Part shown: piece after piece, positions 9,894 to 20,029 of the stretch
Layout: every line of letters starts with the position of its first letter
How positions within the stretch are numbered: the first letter of the stretch is position 1
From: Ctena decussata
Lineage: Eukaryota; Mollusca; Bivalvia; Lucinida; Lucinidae
Assembly (NCBI GenBank): GCA_963989385.1
Contig: OZ022505.1
Span: 57,663,737 to 57,727,736 of the forward strand
Length of the DNA stretch: 64,000 bases
Direction of reading: 5' to 3'
Notes under the pieces: generated by a model
Databases searched by the model: none
What the model saw: only the letters and a program-made list of their open reading frames with translations
What the model was told of the DNA's origin: nothing
Position numbers and translations under genes: made by a program

Positions 9894-11447
9894 TTACTTG
9901 GTAGAGAATCTGATGTAACTTTGATTGATGAATCTACCCAAAGGTATCCTTTAGCAATGGTTGACATAGATTGTCCATTTTTCACAGGAAAAACTGAGGC
10001 ATTGTGCATGGAAGATACATTGTATGACCTGGTTATTGGAAATATTGACGGGTCAAAACTTCCCGATATGTCCCATTTTGCAATGGCGGCAGTGACTAGG
10101 TCACTAGCTAAGCAAGGTGAAGAGGTCTATAAGAAACTTAAAGTTCCTGATCAAATTATTGCTAGTGATAAGGAGGCATTGAAGCAGGCCCAAGTTGTTG
10201 ACCCTAAATTGAATGGCATAAGGCAAAGAGTGGAATCTGGGAATGTGACTATTAGTCGTGGATTGAACCGAGGTGAAACTAAGTTTATCCGAAAGAAAGA
10301 TTTATTGTATAAGCAGTTTACTAAGGGAAACAAGGTCACTTTGCAACTTATTATTCCTGAAGGTTTTCGTGAAAAGGTGTTAAGATTGGCGCACGAAACC
10401 TTGATGTCAGGTCATTTGGGCATAAAGAAAACTATGGATAGAGTGTTAACTGAGTTCTTTTGGCCTGGAATTTGTGGTGATGTGGCAAGGTTTTGTAAAT
10501 CTTGTGACATATGTCAAAGGACTATTCAAAAAGGTCGTGTCACTAAGGTTCCTTTAGGAAAGTTGCCACAGATTGACACACCATTTAAACGAGTCGCTGT
10601 TGATATAGTTGGACCGATAGAACCTCGTTCTGACAGGAAATCCCGCTATATTTTAACAATGATAGACTATGCGACGAGATATCCCGAGGCGGTAGCGTTA
10701 CCCGGCATTGAAACGGAACGCGTAGCCGAAGCGTTAGTTGAGATGTTTAGTAGAGTTGGCATACCTGATGAAATGTTAACAGATTGCGGAAGTCAGTTTA
10801 CTGCTGAGGTTATGAAAGAAGTAAGCAGGCTGTTATCACTCCAGCAGTTAGCCACGACGCCGTATCATCCTATCTGTAACGGTCTTGTAGAGCGTTTTCA
10901 CGCGACGTTGAAGCAAATGCTACGTAGGATGTGCGCAGAACGTCCAAAAGACTGGGATAAATATCTCCCAGCACTACTGTTTGCAATAAGGGAGATTCCG
11001 CAAGAGTCATTAGGGTTTTCTCCGTTCGAATTGTTATACGGACGTAACGTTAAGGGCCCTATGGCAATACTACGTGAATTATGGTCTGAAGAGGTACAGG
11101 ATGAGCAGGTTCTGTCTACGTACCAGTACGTAATTGAGTTGAGAGAACGGTTAGAGCAGACGTGTAAGTTAGCACATGATAATTTACGGAAAGTACAAGT
11201 AAAGCAAAAGGCTTATTATGACAAACGCGCTAGGTCGCGTAAATTTAACGTGGGAGATAAAGTACTGTTATTACTGCCAACTGACAGTAATAAACTGTTA
11301 TTGCAGTGGAAGGGTCCATATGAAGTAGTAGAGGTGGTGAATAGAATGGACTATAAAATCGACGTCAATGGTGTCGTGAGTACATATCATGCTGAAACAG
11401 TATGTCGAACGTCGTACTGTGCCGTCACATTGTTTATTGTCGACTGA
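9894..11447 (+). CDS. Protease C-terminus plus integrase (HHCC, D,D35E, GPY/F)
   Basis: It is in the same frame as gag, separated only by the TAG at 9891. The first ~50 codons complete a pepsin-like protease, including a LVIGN flap-like motif. The integrase has an N-terminal zinc-binding HHCC site (His encoded at 10392 and 10413, then CX2C). The catalytic residues are Asp (10602), Asp (10782) and Glu (10890), with 59 and 35 residues between them, the canonical D,D35E spacing. A C-terminal GPY/F module (WKGPYEVVEV) ends the domain. It would insert element cDNA into the genome. The frame ends in TGA at 11445, just past the point where the downstream frame begins. Its place upstream of reverse transcriptase is the unusual feature. 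Confidence 0.88.
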   Translation, partial: LLGRESDVTLIDESTQRYPLAMVDIDCPFFTGKTEALCMEDTLYDLVIGNIDGSKLPDMSHFAMAAVTRSLAKQGEEVYKKLKVPDQIIASDKEALKQAQVVDPKLNGIRQRVESGNVTISRGLNRGETKFIRKKDLLYKQFTKGNKVTLQLIIPEGFREKVLRLAHETLMSGHLGIKKTMDRVLTEFFWPGICGDVARFCKSCDICQRTIQKGRVTKVPLGKLPQIDTPFKRVAVDIVGPIEPRSDRKSRYILTMIDYATRYPEAVALPGIETERVAEALVEMFSRVGIPDEMLTDCGSQFTAEVMKEVSRLLSLQQLATTPYHPICNGLVERFHATLKQMLRRMCAERPKDWDKYLPALLFAIREIPQESLGFSPFELLYGRNVKGPMAILRELWSEEVQDEQVLSTYQYVIELRERLEQTCKLAHDNLRKVQVKQKAYYDKRARSRKFNVGDKVLLLLPTDSNKLLLQWKGPYEVVEVVNRMDYKIDVNGVVSTYHAETVCRTSYCAVTLFIVD

Positions 11448-12915
11448 GGCTACGGAGTCGGTTGATGACGATGGTAGTGATGAATTTTCTCTTGATGATT
11501 GTGCTTTTCCGACAGCTAAAGAGCCGGAAACTTATAATGACGTCAGTATTTCAGATACGTTAACGTCAGAACAACGTATGGAGGTTGAAGCGTTGATTAA
11601 ACAGTACCCGGATGTACTATCAAGTTTACCAGGTCGAACTGATCAGATACAGCACGATATCAAACTACTCACGTCAGAACCCATACGAACGAAAGGTTAT
11701 TCTATCCCGTATAAGACGCGCAACGTCATGGAAACGGAGATACAGGATATGTTAGATTTAGAGGTAATCGAGCCGTCGATTTCACCGTATTCATCTCCTG
11801 TTGTCCTAGTTCCGAAGAAAGACGAATCAGTTAGATTCTGTATCGACTTCCGGAAGCTTAACAAAGTGACGGAATTCGATGCAGAACCTATGCCAAATAT
11901 GGAGGAGGTTATCAATAAAATGTCGGGACATAGATTCTTTACAAAGATGGACCTGAGTAAGGGTTATTGGCAAGTCAGTCTTACTGAAAGGTCTAAACCT
12001 TTGACGGCATTTGAAACGCCTAAGGGTTTGTTCCAGTTTAAAACTATGCCCTTCGGTTTGGTCAATTCGGGAGCCTCGTTTTGTAGGTTAATGAGAATCA
12101 TATTGTCCAATCTCCCAAATGTTGACAGCTTTGTTGATGACATGTGGATATTTACTGAAACATGGAAGGATCATGTGACGTCATTACGTCAAGTGTTAGA
12201 TCGGCTCAGGTCGGCCAAATTGACGGCAAAACCATCTAAATGCATGATCGGATATGGTAGTATCGAGTGCCTTGGTCACAATATCGTCGGACAGACGGTA
12301 CGACCGCAAGAGGACAAGATACAGGCTATCAGAGATGCTCTTCGTCCATGTACGAAAAGGCAAATTAAATCTTTTCTGGGATTAGCTGGGTTTTATCGTC
12401 GTTTTATCCCAAATTTCTCATCCATAGCTTCTCCTCTGACTGATTTAACTAAACGGGATAGACCTAATTCTATCAAAGATTGGCAAGATCAGCATGAAAG
12501 GGCATTTCAAACCCTGAAGAGTAGGCTCACGTCTAGTCCTATTCTTCGCTTACCTGTTTTTCAAGAAGGTAACCCGTTTGTACTTCGAACAGACGCTTCA
12601 GACGTTGGTCTTGGAGCTATTTTGCTTCAGGAATTCGAAGGTGAAGGTCGTTTGCCGATTGCTTATGCTAGTAAGAAATTGTTACCTCGGGAAAGGAACT
12701 ACTCTGTAATTGAAAAGGAATGTTTGGGTATAATCTGGGGTGTTGAGAAATTTCGTAAGTACCTGTATGGGGCGGAGTTCCTCCTTGAAACTGACCACAA
12801 ACCTTTGTCTTATATGCAGACAGCTAAGGTGCTCAATCCCCGAATCATGCGTTGGGCCATGAAATTACAGCCGTACAGATTCAGGATCGTTGCTGTCCGC
12901 GGCCAAGATAATTAG
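11389..12915 (+). CDS. Reverse transcriptase and RNase H (Ty3 type)
   Basis: The frame overlaps the integrase frame by 59 bp in a different phase. Reverse transcriptase motifs in order are LVPKKD, FCIDFRKLN, TKMDLSKGYWQV, MPFGLVNSGASF and FVDD. FVDD (12130-12141) is the YxDD-type catalytic box. The connection and RNase H follow, with RTDASDVGLGA (catalytic Asp at 12592), IEKECLGI and ETDHKPL. The reverse transcriptase resembles Ty3/mag-type elements, not Ty1/copia. The frame ends in TAG at 12913. Seven further codons, including the ADYLSR motif usual at the end of this domain, remain in frame before the next stop. It copies element RNA into DNA. Confidence 0.88.
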   Translation: MLKQYVERRTVPSHCLLSTEATESVDDDGSDEFSLDDCAFPTAKEPETYNDVSISDTLTSEQRMEVEALIKQYPDVLSSLPGRTDQIQHDIKLLTSEPIRTKGYSIPYKTRNVMETEIQDMLDLEVIEPSISPYSSPVVLVPKKDESVRFCIDFRKLNKVTEFDAEPMPNMEEVINKMSGHRFFTKMDLSKGYWQVSLTERSKPLTAFETPKGLFQFKTMPFGLVNSGASFCRLMRIILSNLPNVDSFVDDMWIFTETWKDHVTSLRQVLDRLRSAKLTAKPSKCMIGYGSIECLGHNIVGQTVRPQEDKIQAIRDALRPCTKRQIKSFLGLAGFYRRFIPNFSSIASPLTDLTKRDRPNSIKDWQDQHERAFQTLKSRLTSSPILRLPVFQEGNPFVLRTDASDVGLGAILLQEFEGEGRLPIAYASKKLLPRERNYSVIEKECLGIIWGVEKFRKYLYGAEFLLETDHKPLSYMQTAKVLNPRIMRWAMKLQPYRFRIVAVRGQDN

Positions 12916-13066
12916 GGGGCGGACTACCTTAGTAGATAGTTTGGCCACGTTATGCATCGCACCGTTGTTGTGTATATAGCTAGTTTTCCAGTTTTGACAT
13001 AGCCTACGATTCGATCGCATTTCGTACTATTTCAGAAAAGAAACATTGTTATGTTTTTTTCTCCCT
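12916..13066 (+). other. Short 3' untranslated stretch
   Basis: It begins with the seven codons orphaned by the TAG at 12913. About 130 bp without features then reaches the polypurine tract. Confidence 0.6.
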
Positions 13067-13075
13067 AAGGGGAAA
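13067..13075 (+). other. Polypurine tract
   Basis: AAGGGGAAA lies four bases before the 3' LTR. It is the expected primer for plus-strand synthesis. Confidence 0.6.
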
Positions 13076-13079
13076 CCTA

Positions 13080-15384
13080 TGTTACGAAATGGATTGTCGA
13101 TCGTCGACTATGTCGTCGAAATCATTTTAATCCTTTAAATCAGTAGAGCTACAGTTTTAGGGCAACTGTGGTAATAAAACATTTACGGAAATTGTGGCTA
13201 CGTTATGCATGGGTTGTTTGTGAATACCTCTCGTGGACAGCGTATTGCATGATTTTAAGGTGAATACCTGCACGAGTCTTTTGATTGTGGACAGCGTGTT
13301 GCATGATTTTAATGTGAATACCTGCACGCTTATATTCGAGTCCCATGATTTAAATGTGAGACGCATACTATTTATACGCCTATCTTTTATTGAAAAGTTA
13401 GACGTGGCTGTTTAATTCTTATACTGAGGATGTTATATTGTTGTGTGCCCAGATTCTGAGTTTAGACCTGAATGGTAAGATTTTATTATATTTTTTTAGA
13501 ATAGTTTGGCTAAGAATGAAAATGTGACTTCTGATTGATATGGTATGATTATATGTGTCGACTGATTTGATTTTGTTGACAGTGATCAGGCTGTGCATAT
13601 GTCGACCAATTTTGTTTATACTGACCATGCTGCGCATGGTATTTGTATATTAGGAAGTTTTGTAAATTACGGAAATAGTTTATATCACTGATGTTGGTTG
13701 CAATGGTGTGCGTCTATTTGACGTCCAGTGACGTCAGTTGCATTCATGTTATTCATGTGACGTCAGTTGCATTCATGTTATTGCGACGTCAGCACTTTTT
13801 ACATTAGTTCCACTGGTGTGCGTCTATTTGACGTCCAGTGACGTCAGTTGTATTCATGTTATTCATGTGACGTCAGTTGCATTCATGTTATTCATGTGAC
13901 GTCAGTTGCATTCATGTTATTGCGACGTCAGCACTTTTTATATTAGTTTCACGTATACGTGGCCTATAGAAGTAGATTGATTCGTAATGGAACTAATTTA
14001 TATACTCGTGACGTCAATTGACGCCATAGCATGCACCGCATTAAGGTTTTTTTCCATAAGTTATAATGGTAACATTTGGTCATTATGCGTTTGATTTGCC
14101 TTCATTAGACGGCGTCATATGGTATAACATCATTGATGTCATGATGTCAGATCAAACGTTATGATCCCAAATGTGTGAGAAACGCTTATTCAGCTATTAT
14201 TTTCTATGGCAAATGGTATTACGCTTAGTTTAAAGAAATGAATTAATACATATGCGAGTTAGATTTTGGTCAATCAATTTAATGTAAATAGGTCATTGTT
14301 TAGATTATTCATGTTTTATGTGGGGTATGTCATGGTAATGCCTGTTGACGTCAGTATACTTCTTGACAATGTTTGACGTCAGATCCTTCGACGCACATGC
14401 GTGGTAGGATCTACGTTTCTTCATTGGCGGAAGTGGTAAGCACACTTTTAGCTTTACATCGTGAGCGCGAGTCGTGTCTAGTGACACGGCTGGCGTGTGC
14501 ACGTTATGCTCGGCATTCGCCGAGGTCGTTGTATGGTATTTCCAAGACAAGCCCAAGTCTTACGTATTGTTATTATGTAGTTACAATGTATTAAGTGTAA
14601 GTTCGTTATTTTTAGGCACATCAAGTCCGGCAGTCAGCTGTTAGGGCTTAGAGCCACGTCTCACCTGGAGATTCGATATACGTCTCCAGGTTAATACCAA
14701 CCCGGGTAGAGCAGTTACAACGCCCTTGTGCATGTATTCCTAGCAGAGGCGGGAAGCACAAAATATTGGCAAAATCGATGTAATTACTGCAGAGGTGAAA
14801 GTGGGACAGTGTTCGTCCACTAAAGTGTGTCATATTATATTTAGACTGGTCTCTGGTACGATCCAGGGAGCGACCAGTATATAATCGTGCACGTGTTAAT
14901 ATAAGTTGGTGTTCCTCATGATATATGGACTGGCCCATGACATGATCCAGGGAACGACAAAGTGAAGTCTACCAACATAAGGCCTTGGTTTTTTTTTTGT
15001 ATGAGCTCAAACTGACGTCTTTTGTTCTTTGTGTTTTCCTTTAGTTCATGGCACTGAGCCGAGTACGGTGTTGACGTCAGACAGTAATCTATTTGCGCAT
15101 TGCACGCAAATCGATTACAGATTTGAAACAAACACCTTACTTGGGCCAGCGACATGAACTAATATGTGTTGTATATTATTGTAATTGTGACAGTTGTAAA
15201 TTGTATTGTTGTATATAGAATTTACATTATATATAAACTTCAAAACTTCTAACGTTGTTAGAGTTTCCTTGTTAGTGTAATACACTGGTAGATAACCCTT
15301 TAACCGGAAATCACCCTCCGCCGTCCTGGCGACGCATAAGGCTCTACACCCGTGTCGACCGTGTGTAAAACCTTCTGCGTAACA
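13080..15384 (+). repeat. 3' LTR (2,305 bp)
   Basis: Nearly identical to 5070-7345, with about nine substitutions noted by eye and one extra 29-bp CRE-containing unit near 13870-13900. It is followed by the TTTGC duplication. Confidence 0.92.
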
Positions 15385-15389
15385 TTTGC
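15385..15389. other. Target-site duplication TTTGC, right copy
   Basis: Matches 5065-5069 exactly. Confidence 0.85.
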
Positions 15390-15809
15390 GAACTCGAACA
15401 ATGCTCCACTTTTCACTCTACAAAGTTGGGTTTTCAATGGTGTTCATTACACAACCTTGTGAACAGGATGCTTGCATTATTTTCTTCCTTTTTTACATGA
15501 AATCCGTCCAAATTTCAATGAAAATGCCTGGGAAATTATAGAAATGACTGTTGTTTAAGGAAATCGAGTAGCATGAAGTCATTCCGCAAAAAAATGGACC
15601 AATTCACGCCTGCTTATTATCTCTTGTAGCACAATAGCGTGTTGTGAATAGAAAATATTGAAGGGATGTCCGGTTGCGCCGAAGGGGACTAGAAACAGGG
15701 ATGACACAAAGGTTAGTGAACCGGTTGAACCGAGATTTATTCTTTTCCAATGTCAAGTCTCAAAAATCGGAGATTGTCATGAAAGCAACCCTCTATTCAT
15801 TCTCCTATA
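15390..15809. other. Transposon interior, no gene seen
   Basis: AT-rich sequence belonging to the 4036-17858 element. I find no coding signal or repeat in it. Confidence 0.5.
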
Positions 15810-16132
15810 CACTGTAAAAAAATCCGTAGATTTTACGGTAAAATAACTGGCAACCAGCTGCCAGTCCTTTTACCGTTATTTTTACGGGCGCCCGTAAAAA
15901 TTGCAGGAATCATAAAGCAGAGTGGAACAGAATAGAGCAGGTGTCGTTTTGCTAAGATAGCCCTTCAACAATACAAAGTAATTTTCGAGTGCGGCCAGTT
16001 AACATAAAACTTGCATTTCGTGATTTCCAAAAATGTCTTACAGGCAAACGTCCGTAAAAATAACGGGAGAAGGACTGGCCGCTGGTTTCCAGTTGTACTA
16101 CCGTAAAATATACGGATTTTTTTGTAACAGTG
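15810..16132. mobile_element. 323-bp CACTG MITE, copy 1
   Basis: It starts CACTGTAAAA and ends GTAACAGTG, with TA on both sides. Each end carries TTTACGG, AACTGGCAACCAGCTG and TTTACGGGCG blocks as long inverted repeats. It has the same length and layout as 16959-17281. TA duplication and short length indicate a non-autonomous Tc1/mariner-like or similar element. Confidence 0.75.
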
Positions 16133-16134
16133 TA

Positions 16135-16958
16135 GGTGTGAATCGAATTTGGAACCAGATTTTATGTTTAACTGCAGAAATCCGTTTTGTCCTGGAGCAA
16201 GGGTAGTCAATATTATGCCATTTTGACGGAATGCGAACAAATTGGATACAGATTCCTGATGTTGTCGAGCGTAAATGATTCCATCCATCACCATTACTTA
16301 AAAAGGGGTTTAATGTTAATGTACTTTACTGACCGAACGATATTCTGTTACTATTTGTTGCCAAGAAAATGGGCATTTTGTTGAATTTTGTGATTAAGGA
16401 GATCGGTTGTGATTAGATGGATAGGTTATGATTGAGGGGAGTGTAAAGTATTGGTTTGGTGTTTGTTCATTTTGAGTCATTGTATGTTTCTTGGGCGATG
16501 TGAGGCTTGGTTGGCAGGTGCTCTGGTAACCAGGATTTAGTAGATCGATTTGTATAGGGAAGGTGATGTGTGTAGGTATCTAATCATTCCACTTTCGGAA
16601 GTTAGACTCACTTATCTTCTCTATTCTACTTTTCTCTGCTCTACTCTTCTTTACTCTACTCAAGGCGGACAGTGCAGTGCATCACAATGCCGTATAGTAA
16701 GCTGTTAATTGTAGAAACGTACTATTAATTTCAGTACTGTACATTGTTCCTTCCTGCAAGAGGAAATCCAAGTAGACCAGGCATCGCCGCCACGGGAAAC
16801 TAACAGGAATCTATAAATGGGGGAGCCACAAAAGTTGTTTCCCTTTGCATAAAGTAACCCAAGTTCTAGCCTACGTGATGGCAATAAACAGACGCGCAAT
16901 ATATTATGGCCATCCTATGCAGCATTAAACTCGTACAAATAAAGTTGTTCGGGCCATA
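16135..16958. other. Spacer between two MITEs
   Basis: No gene is evident. A pyrimidine-rich CTCTA-type stretch lies at 16615-16665. The rest is unremarkable transposon interior. Confidence 0.45.
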
Positions 16959-17281
16959 CACTGCAAAAATAAACGGTAGATTTACGGTAAAATAACTGGC
17001 AACCAGCTGCCAGTCCTTTTACCGTTATTTTTACGGGCGCCCGTAAAATTGCAGGAATCGTCAAGCAGAGTGGGACAGAAAAGAGCAGATGTCGTTTTGG
17101 TTAGATAGCCCTTCAACAATACAAAGTTATTTTCGAGTGCACCAATTTAACATAAAACTTCCATTTCGTGATTTCCAACGATGTCATGTACAGGCAAAAG
17201 CCCGTAAAAATAACGGGAAAAGGACTGGCAGCTGGTTTCCAGTTATTCTACTGTAAAATCTACAGGGTTTTTTTTCCAGTG
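16959..17281. mobile_element. 323-bp CACTG MITE, copy 2
   Basis: The same family and length as 15810-16132, flanked by TA (16957-16958 and 17282-17283). It starts CACTGCAAAA and ends TTCCAGTG. Confidence 0.75.
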
Positions 17282-17356
17282 TATAAATATACAAATAAGC
17301 TGATACAGGATTAGGATTTCTAATAGTTTGAAGAAAAAAAAAAGAAAGAAAGAAAA

Positions 17357-17440
17357 TGAGATTCGAACTTACACGTGACAACTCTTATATCAACAACTCA
17401 GTGGACGAAACCACTCGGCTACCTTACCACATGTCACAAT
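17357..17440 (-). repeat. tRNA-like sequence (degenerate SINE head)
   Basis: On the minus strand an A-box-like TAGCCGAGTGG and a B-box-like AGTTCGAATCT lie at tRNA spacing, with a long variable region as in Ser/Leu tRNAs. Stems pair poorly. An A-rich (GAAA)n stretch at 17330-17354 is next to its 3' side. It is probably an old tRNA-derived SINE and not a working tRNA. Confidence 0.4.
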
Positions 17441-17858
17441 GGGCAGAAATTAAAAGATATACCTACAAACACACTGTACATCTTTCCTTTTTTATGATAA
17501 TTTTCTCTTCCTCCTTCCCCTATCATTAGCTAAATCTAGGGTCTCTTTATAACCATCTTCTAAGCTTAGGAAACAAGTATCGGAAAGGAAATTTGAATGA
17601 AGTTGTTGTTCGACTCATATTTTCGCGGCATCAAAACTTAAATACTCTTCCAAGGGACGCAACTTTATTTACGTCAAATATCTGACAGGCGGGCGGGAAT
17701 AAACTCCCCCAAAAATAAAGCCTGAAACGATTGACAAAAACGCGGGCACCTGTTTATCGCGCAAGTGAAATTAATAAGTCGTGACGTCAACGTTGAAACG
17801 TAATTTCTTGAAACAACGTCATCCACCCAACTTGTCCCTTTTCGCGCGACGGGTCACA

Positions 17859-18205
17859 TATTCTAAACAATAAGCCATTCCGTGAATATTAAAATGACGC
17901 TATAAAGAATTTTGGTTTTGTGATGAGTGCTGTTATAAAAAAGGTTGACTATACAACATTTTGACTTATGATCTGCGTTTAAAAAATGAAAAAAAAAAAC
18001 TGAGAAATTTTCATTTTTCCCTAATATTATGAGAAACTGATATACTACTGGAAACTTTTCATAAAACAAAATTCAACGATTCCTAACATAGACTACTAAG
18101 TTATTACAGTGGACCCTCTTTACAACGATTGCATTTGCTCCCACACATTTTGACGTTTTAAACTGAATTAAAATTTTGCTGTGATAAAGAATAATTCATG
18201 ATACA
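17859..18205 (+). repeat. 347-bp tandem repeat, full unit
   Basis: It starts TATTCTAAACAATAAGCC. The next unit starts TATTCTGAACAATAAGCC exactly 347 bp later, at 18206. The right half matches 3909-4035 on the other side of the transposon. Confidence 0.7.
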
Positions 18206-18395
18206 TATTCTGAACAATAAGCCATTCCGTGCATATTAACATGATGTTATAAAGATTTTCGGTATTGTGATGAGTGTGGTTATAAAGCGTGTTGATTGTA
18301 CAGCATTTTGACTTAAGATCTGTGTGTTTAAAAATGAATTTAACCGAGAAACTTTCTTTTTTCATCTGCTATTATAAACTGGTGGTCATGCAAAG
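18206..18395 (+). repeat. 347-bp tandem repeat, partial unit
   Basis: Matches the first ~190 bp of the preceding unit. Its junction at 18201-18210 preserves the unoccupied insertion site of the 4036-17858 transposon. Confidence 0.7.
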
Positions 18396-19324
18396 CAGAA
18401 CAAAAAATGGCCGTACTTAATAAAGACTAAAAATTTGAAATGATAATAAATAAATAAATAATTGGTATCATTCCGTAACTTAGTTATTTACTTATTTAGC
18501 ACTGTTCTATATTATTTATTGTCATTTCAATTTCTTAACATTAACATCGTTTACTGGTAGCTTATGCGGGCTGAATGGAGGTGAAAGTATTTAAATTGCC
18601 GATGCTACTAAACTAAGCATCCACGTCAGCATTTACATATCATTGATGTCATAGTGATAATGTCTTCAAACTGTGTCACTTCTAACAGATAGCCCGATTT
18701 AACCAACTCATTTCCCGTTTTATCATTCCATTCGGCAATGTATTTTTCTGAATGAATTGTTTTTCGGATAAATGAAGGAATAAATTGTCTCATGAGACCC
18801 ATGTAATTGAATCTGTCACAACTTATCTTCTCAAATTTTGATTTCATCTATCAGCGCATGGCAATGTCACCGCTGTGATTTAATGCATAATCTTGTATTC
18901 ATTAAAACTAGTTGACGTAAAGACGAGAGCTAACAAAGACAATGAATCACAGGTATCTGCACATACATGAATGTCCTCATGAATTTTAACAACGGATGCA
19001 ACTGAAAATATATTTTGAGGTATATGGTACCCTGGGGACGGGGGCATATTGACCCTATTATTTGATTTTCCAAAAGTTATACCCTAAACTTTGAACGATA
19101 ATCTAGATAACTAGCCTAAGGCTTATACAAAAGTGTCAACTTTTGGCCTGTGTTTTAAGAAAAGAAAAACGAAGGGAAACTAAGTATTTTGCTTAGTCCG
19201 TCTTTCCGCCCTATATACTATACGAAAATAATGAACATAATGTGCCTCTAAATCAGGACAAAAGTGAGCGCACGAAATGATGACTAAAACGTAGGAACAA
19301 AATAGACCAGTTTGTTCAGCTTTT
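18396..19324. other. Intergenic, no gene seen
   Basis: A weak foldback with ATAAATAAATAA/TTATTTATTGTC arms lies at 18432-18535. I see nothing coding. Confidence 0.4.
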
Positions 19325-19605
19325 CATTGATTGATTGATTGATTGATTGGATGCTTAACGTCCACGGTAAACAACTACGGTCATGTCGGGACGGTCAGTC
19401 AACCTAGCCACACTATTCCTGGACAGGCTTAGACCTCCTAAGCGGTTAACCAGTACTAAGTGCACAAACTTTCGACAGTAACTGACAACTGCCCTTCTTG
19501 AATTAGCGGAAGGAGAAACGAAAGTATGTGGCCAGACCGGGTTTCGAACCCAGGACCTCTGACTTATGAGTCAGGTGCCCTACCGATTGCGCTGCGCGGC
19601 CCGGC
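19325..19605 (-). mobile_element. tRNA-derived SINE, copy 1
   Basis: Read on the minus strand, a tRNA-like head (19530-19604) has a CTCATAA anticodon loop and a perfect B box GGTTCGAAACC. A body with GTTAACC and GGTCTAAGCCTGTCC follows. A conserved 3' block (ACCGTGGACGTTAAGC) comes before a (CAAT)n tail at 19326-19349. A second copy is at 62367-62615. Transcription would be by RNA polymerase III and mobility by a partner LINE. Confidence 0.8.
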
Positions 19606-19881
19606 CAACATAACTTTTAGGACCTAATGCCTTTATTATTATTTTATCTTTTTCATTTTATAAAGGCGAAAAAAAGGTTTATTTAATTCAGTCTATTTAA
19701 TTTTACTGTGATATCTTCCTTCACAGATAAGTTATGCGGCGCTGAATGCAAAAGCTAGCATGATGCAAGTGATAGGTGCTTTCACTTCTATGGCGATTGT
19801 TTAATGTGTTTCAAAACAATTAAACAATATAGAGTGCTAATTATTTAGATATTATGATCCGTCTGTGTTTCTACAAGGAAG
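19606..19881. other. Intergenic, no gene seen
   Basis: AT-rich, without notable structure. Confidence 0.4.
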
Positions 19882-20029
19882 GGAGCTCGAGGCGACTTTT
19901 ATCTTTACGATAAATTTGGAGACATCATTCATGATGAATATTCTCATGACACCATGGAGCTCGAGGCGACTTTTATCTTTACGATAAATTTGGAGACATC
20001 ATTCATGATGAATATTCTCATGACACCAG
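19882..20029 (+). repeat. 74-bp tandem duplication
   Basis: Two essentially identical 74-bp copies (19882-19955 and 19956-20029), each starting GGAGCTCGAGGCGAC. High identity suggests a recent duplication. Confidence 0.9.

Larger units (their letters stand above)
5070..15384 (+). mobile_element. Complete Gmr1-like Ty3 LTR retrotransposon (10,315 bp)
   Basis: Two long LTRs (5070-7345 and 13080-15384) begin TGTTACG and end CGTAACA, and the whole is bounded by TTTGC duplications. Between them are a primer-binding site, a gag-protease frame, an integrase frame and a reverse transcriptase/RNase H frame. Integrase lies upstream of reverse transcriptase. In nearly all Ty3 elements it is downstream; the known exception is the Gmr1 type first described from cod. 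The LTRs show about nine substitutions and one 29-bp length difference by eye, so the insertion is young. The reading frame is nevertheless broken at three places, so this copy is probably not autonomous. Confidence 0.9.
4036..17858. mobile_element. TA-flanked DNA transposon with 35-bp TIRs, enlarged to 13.8 kb by nested insertions
   Basis: The first and last 35 bases form an inverted repeat starting TGTGACCCGTCGCGC, with 33 of 35 positions matching. A TA dinucleotide lies on each side (4034-4035 and 17859-17860). A related unoccupied site is preserved at 18201-18210, in the next unit of the same 347-bp repeat, with a single TA. TA duplication fits Tc1/mariner-like or related superfamilies, but no transposase frame is visible, so it is probably non-autonomous. 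Removing the nested LTR element (10.3 kb) and two 323-bp MITEs leaves about 2.9 kb. Confidence 0.65.
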
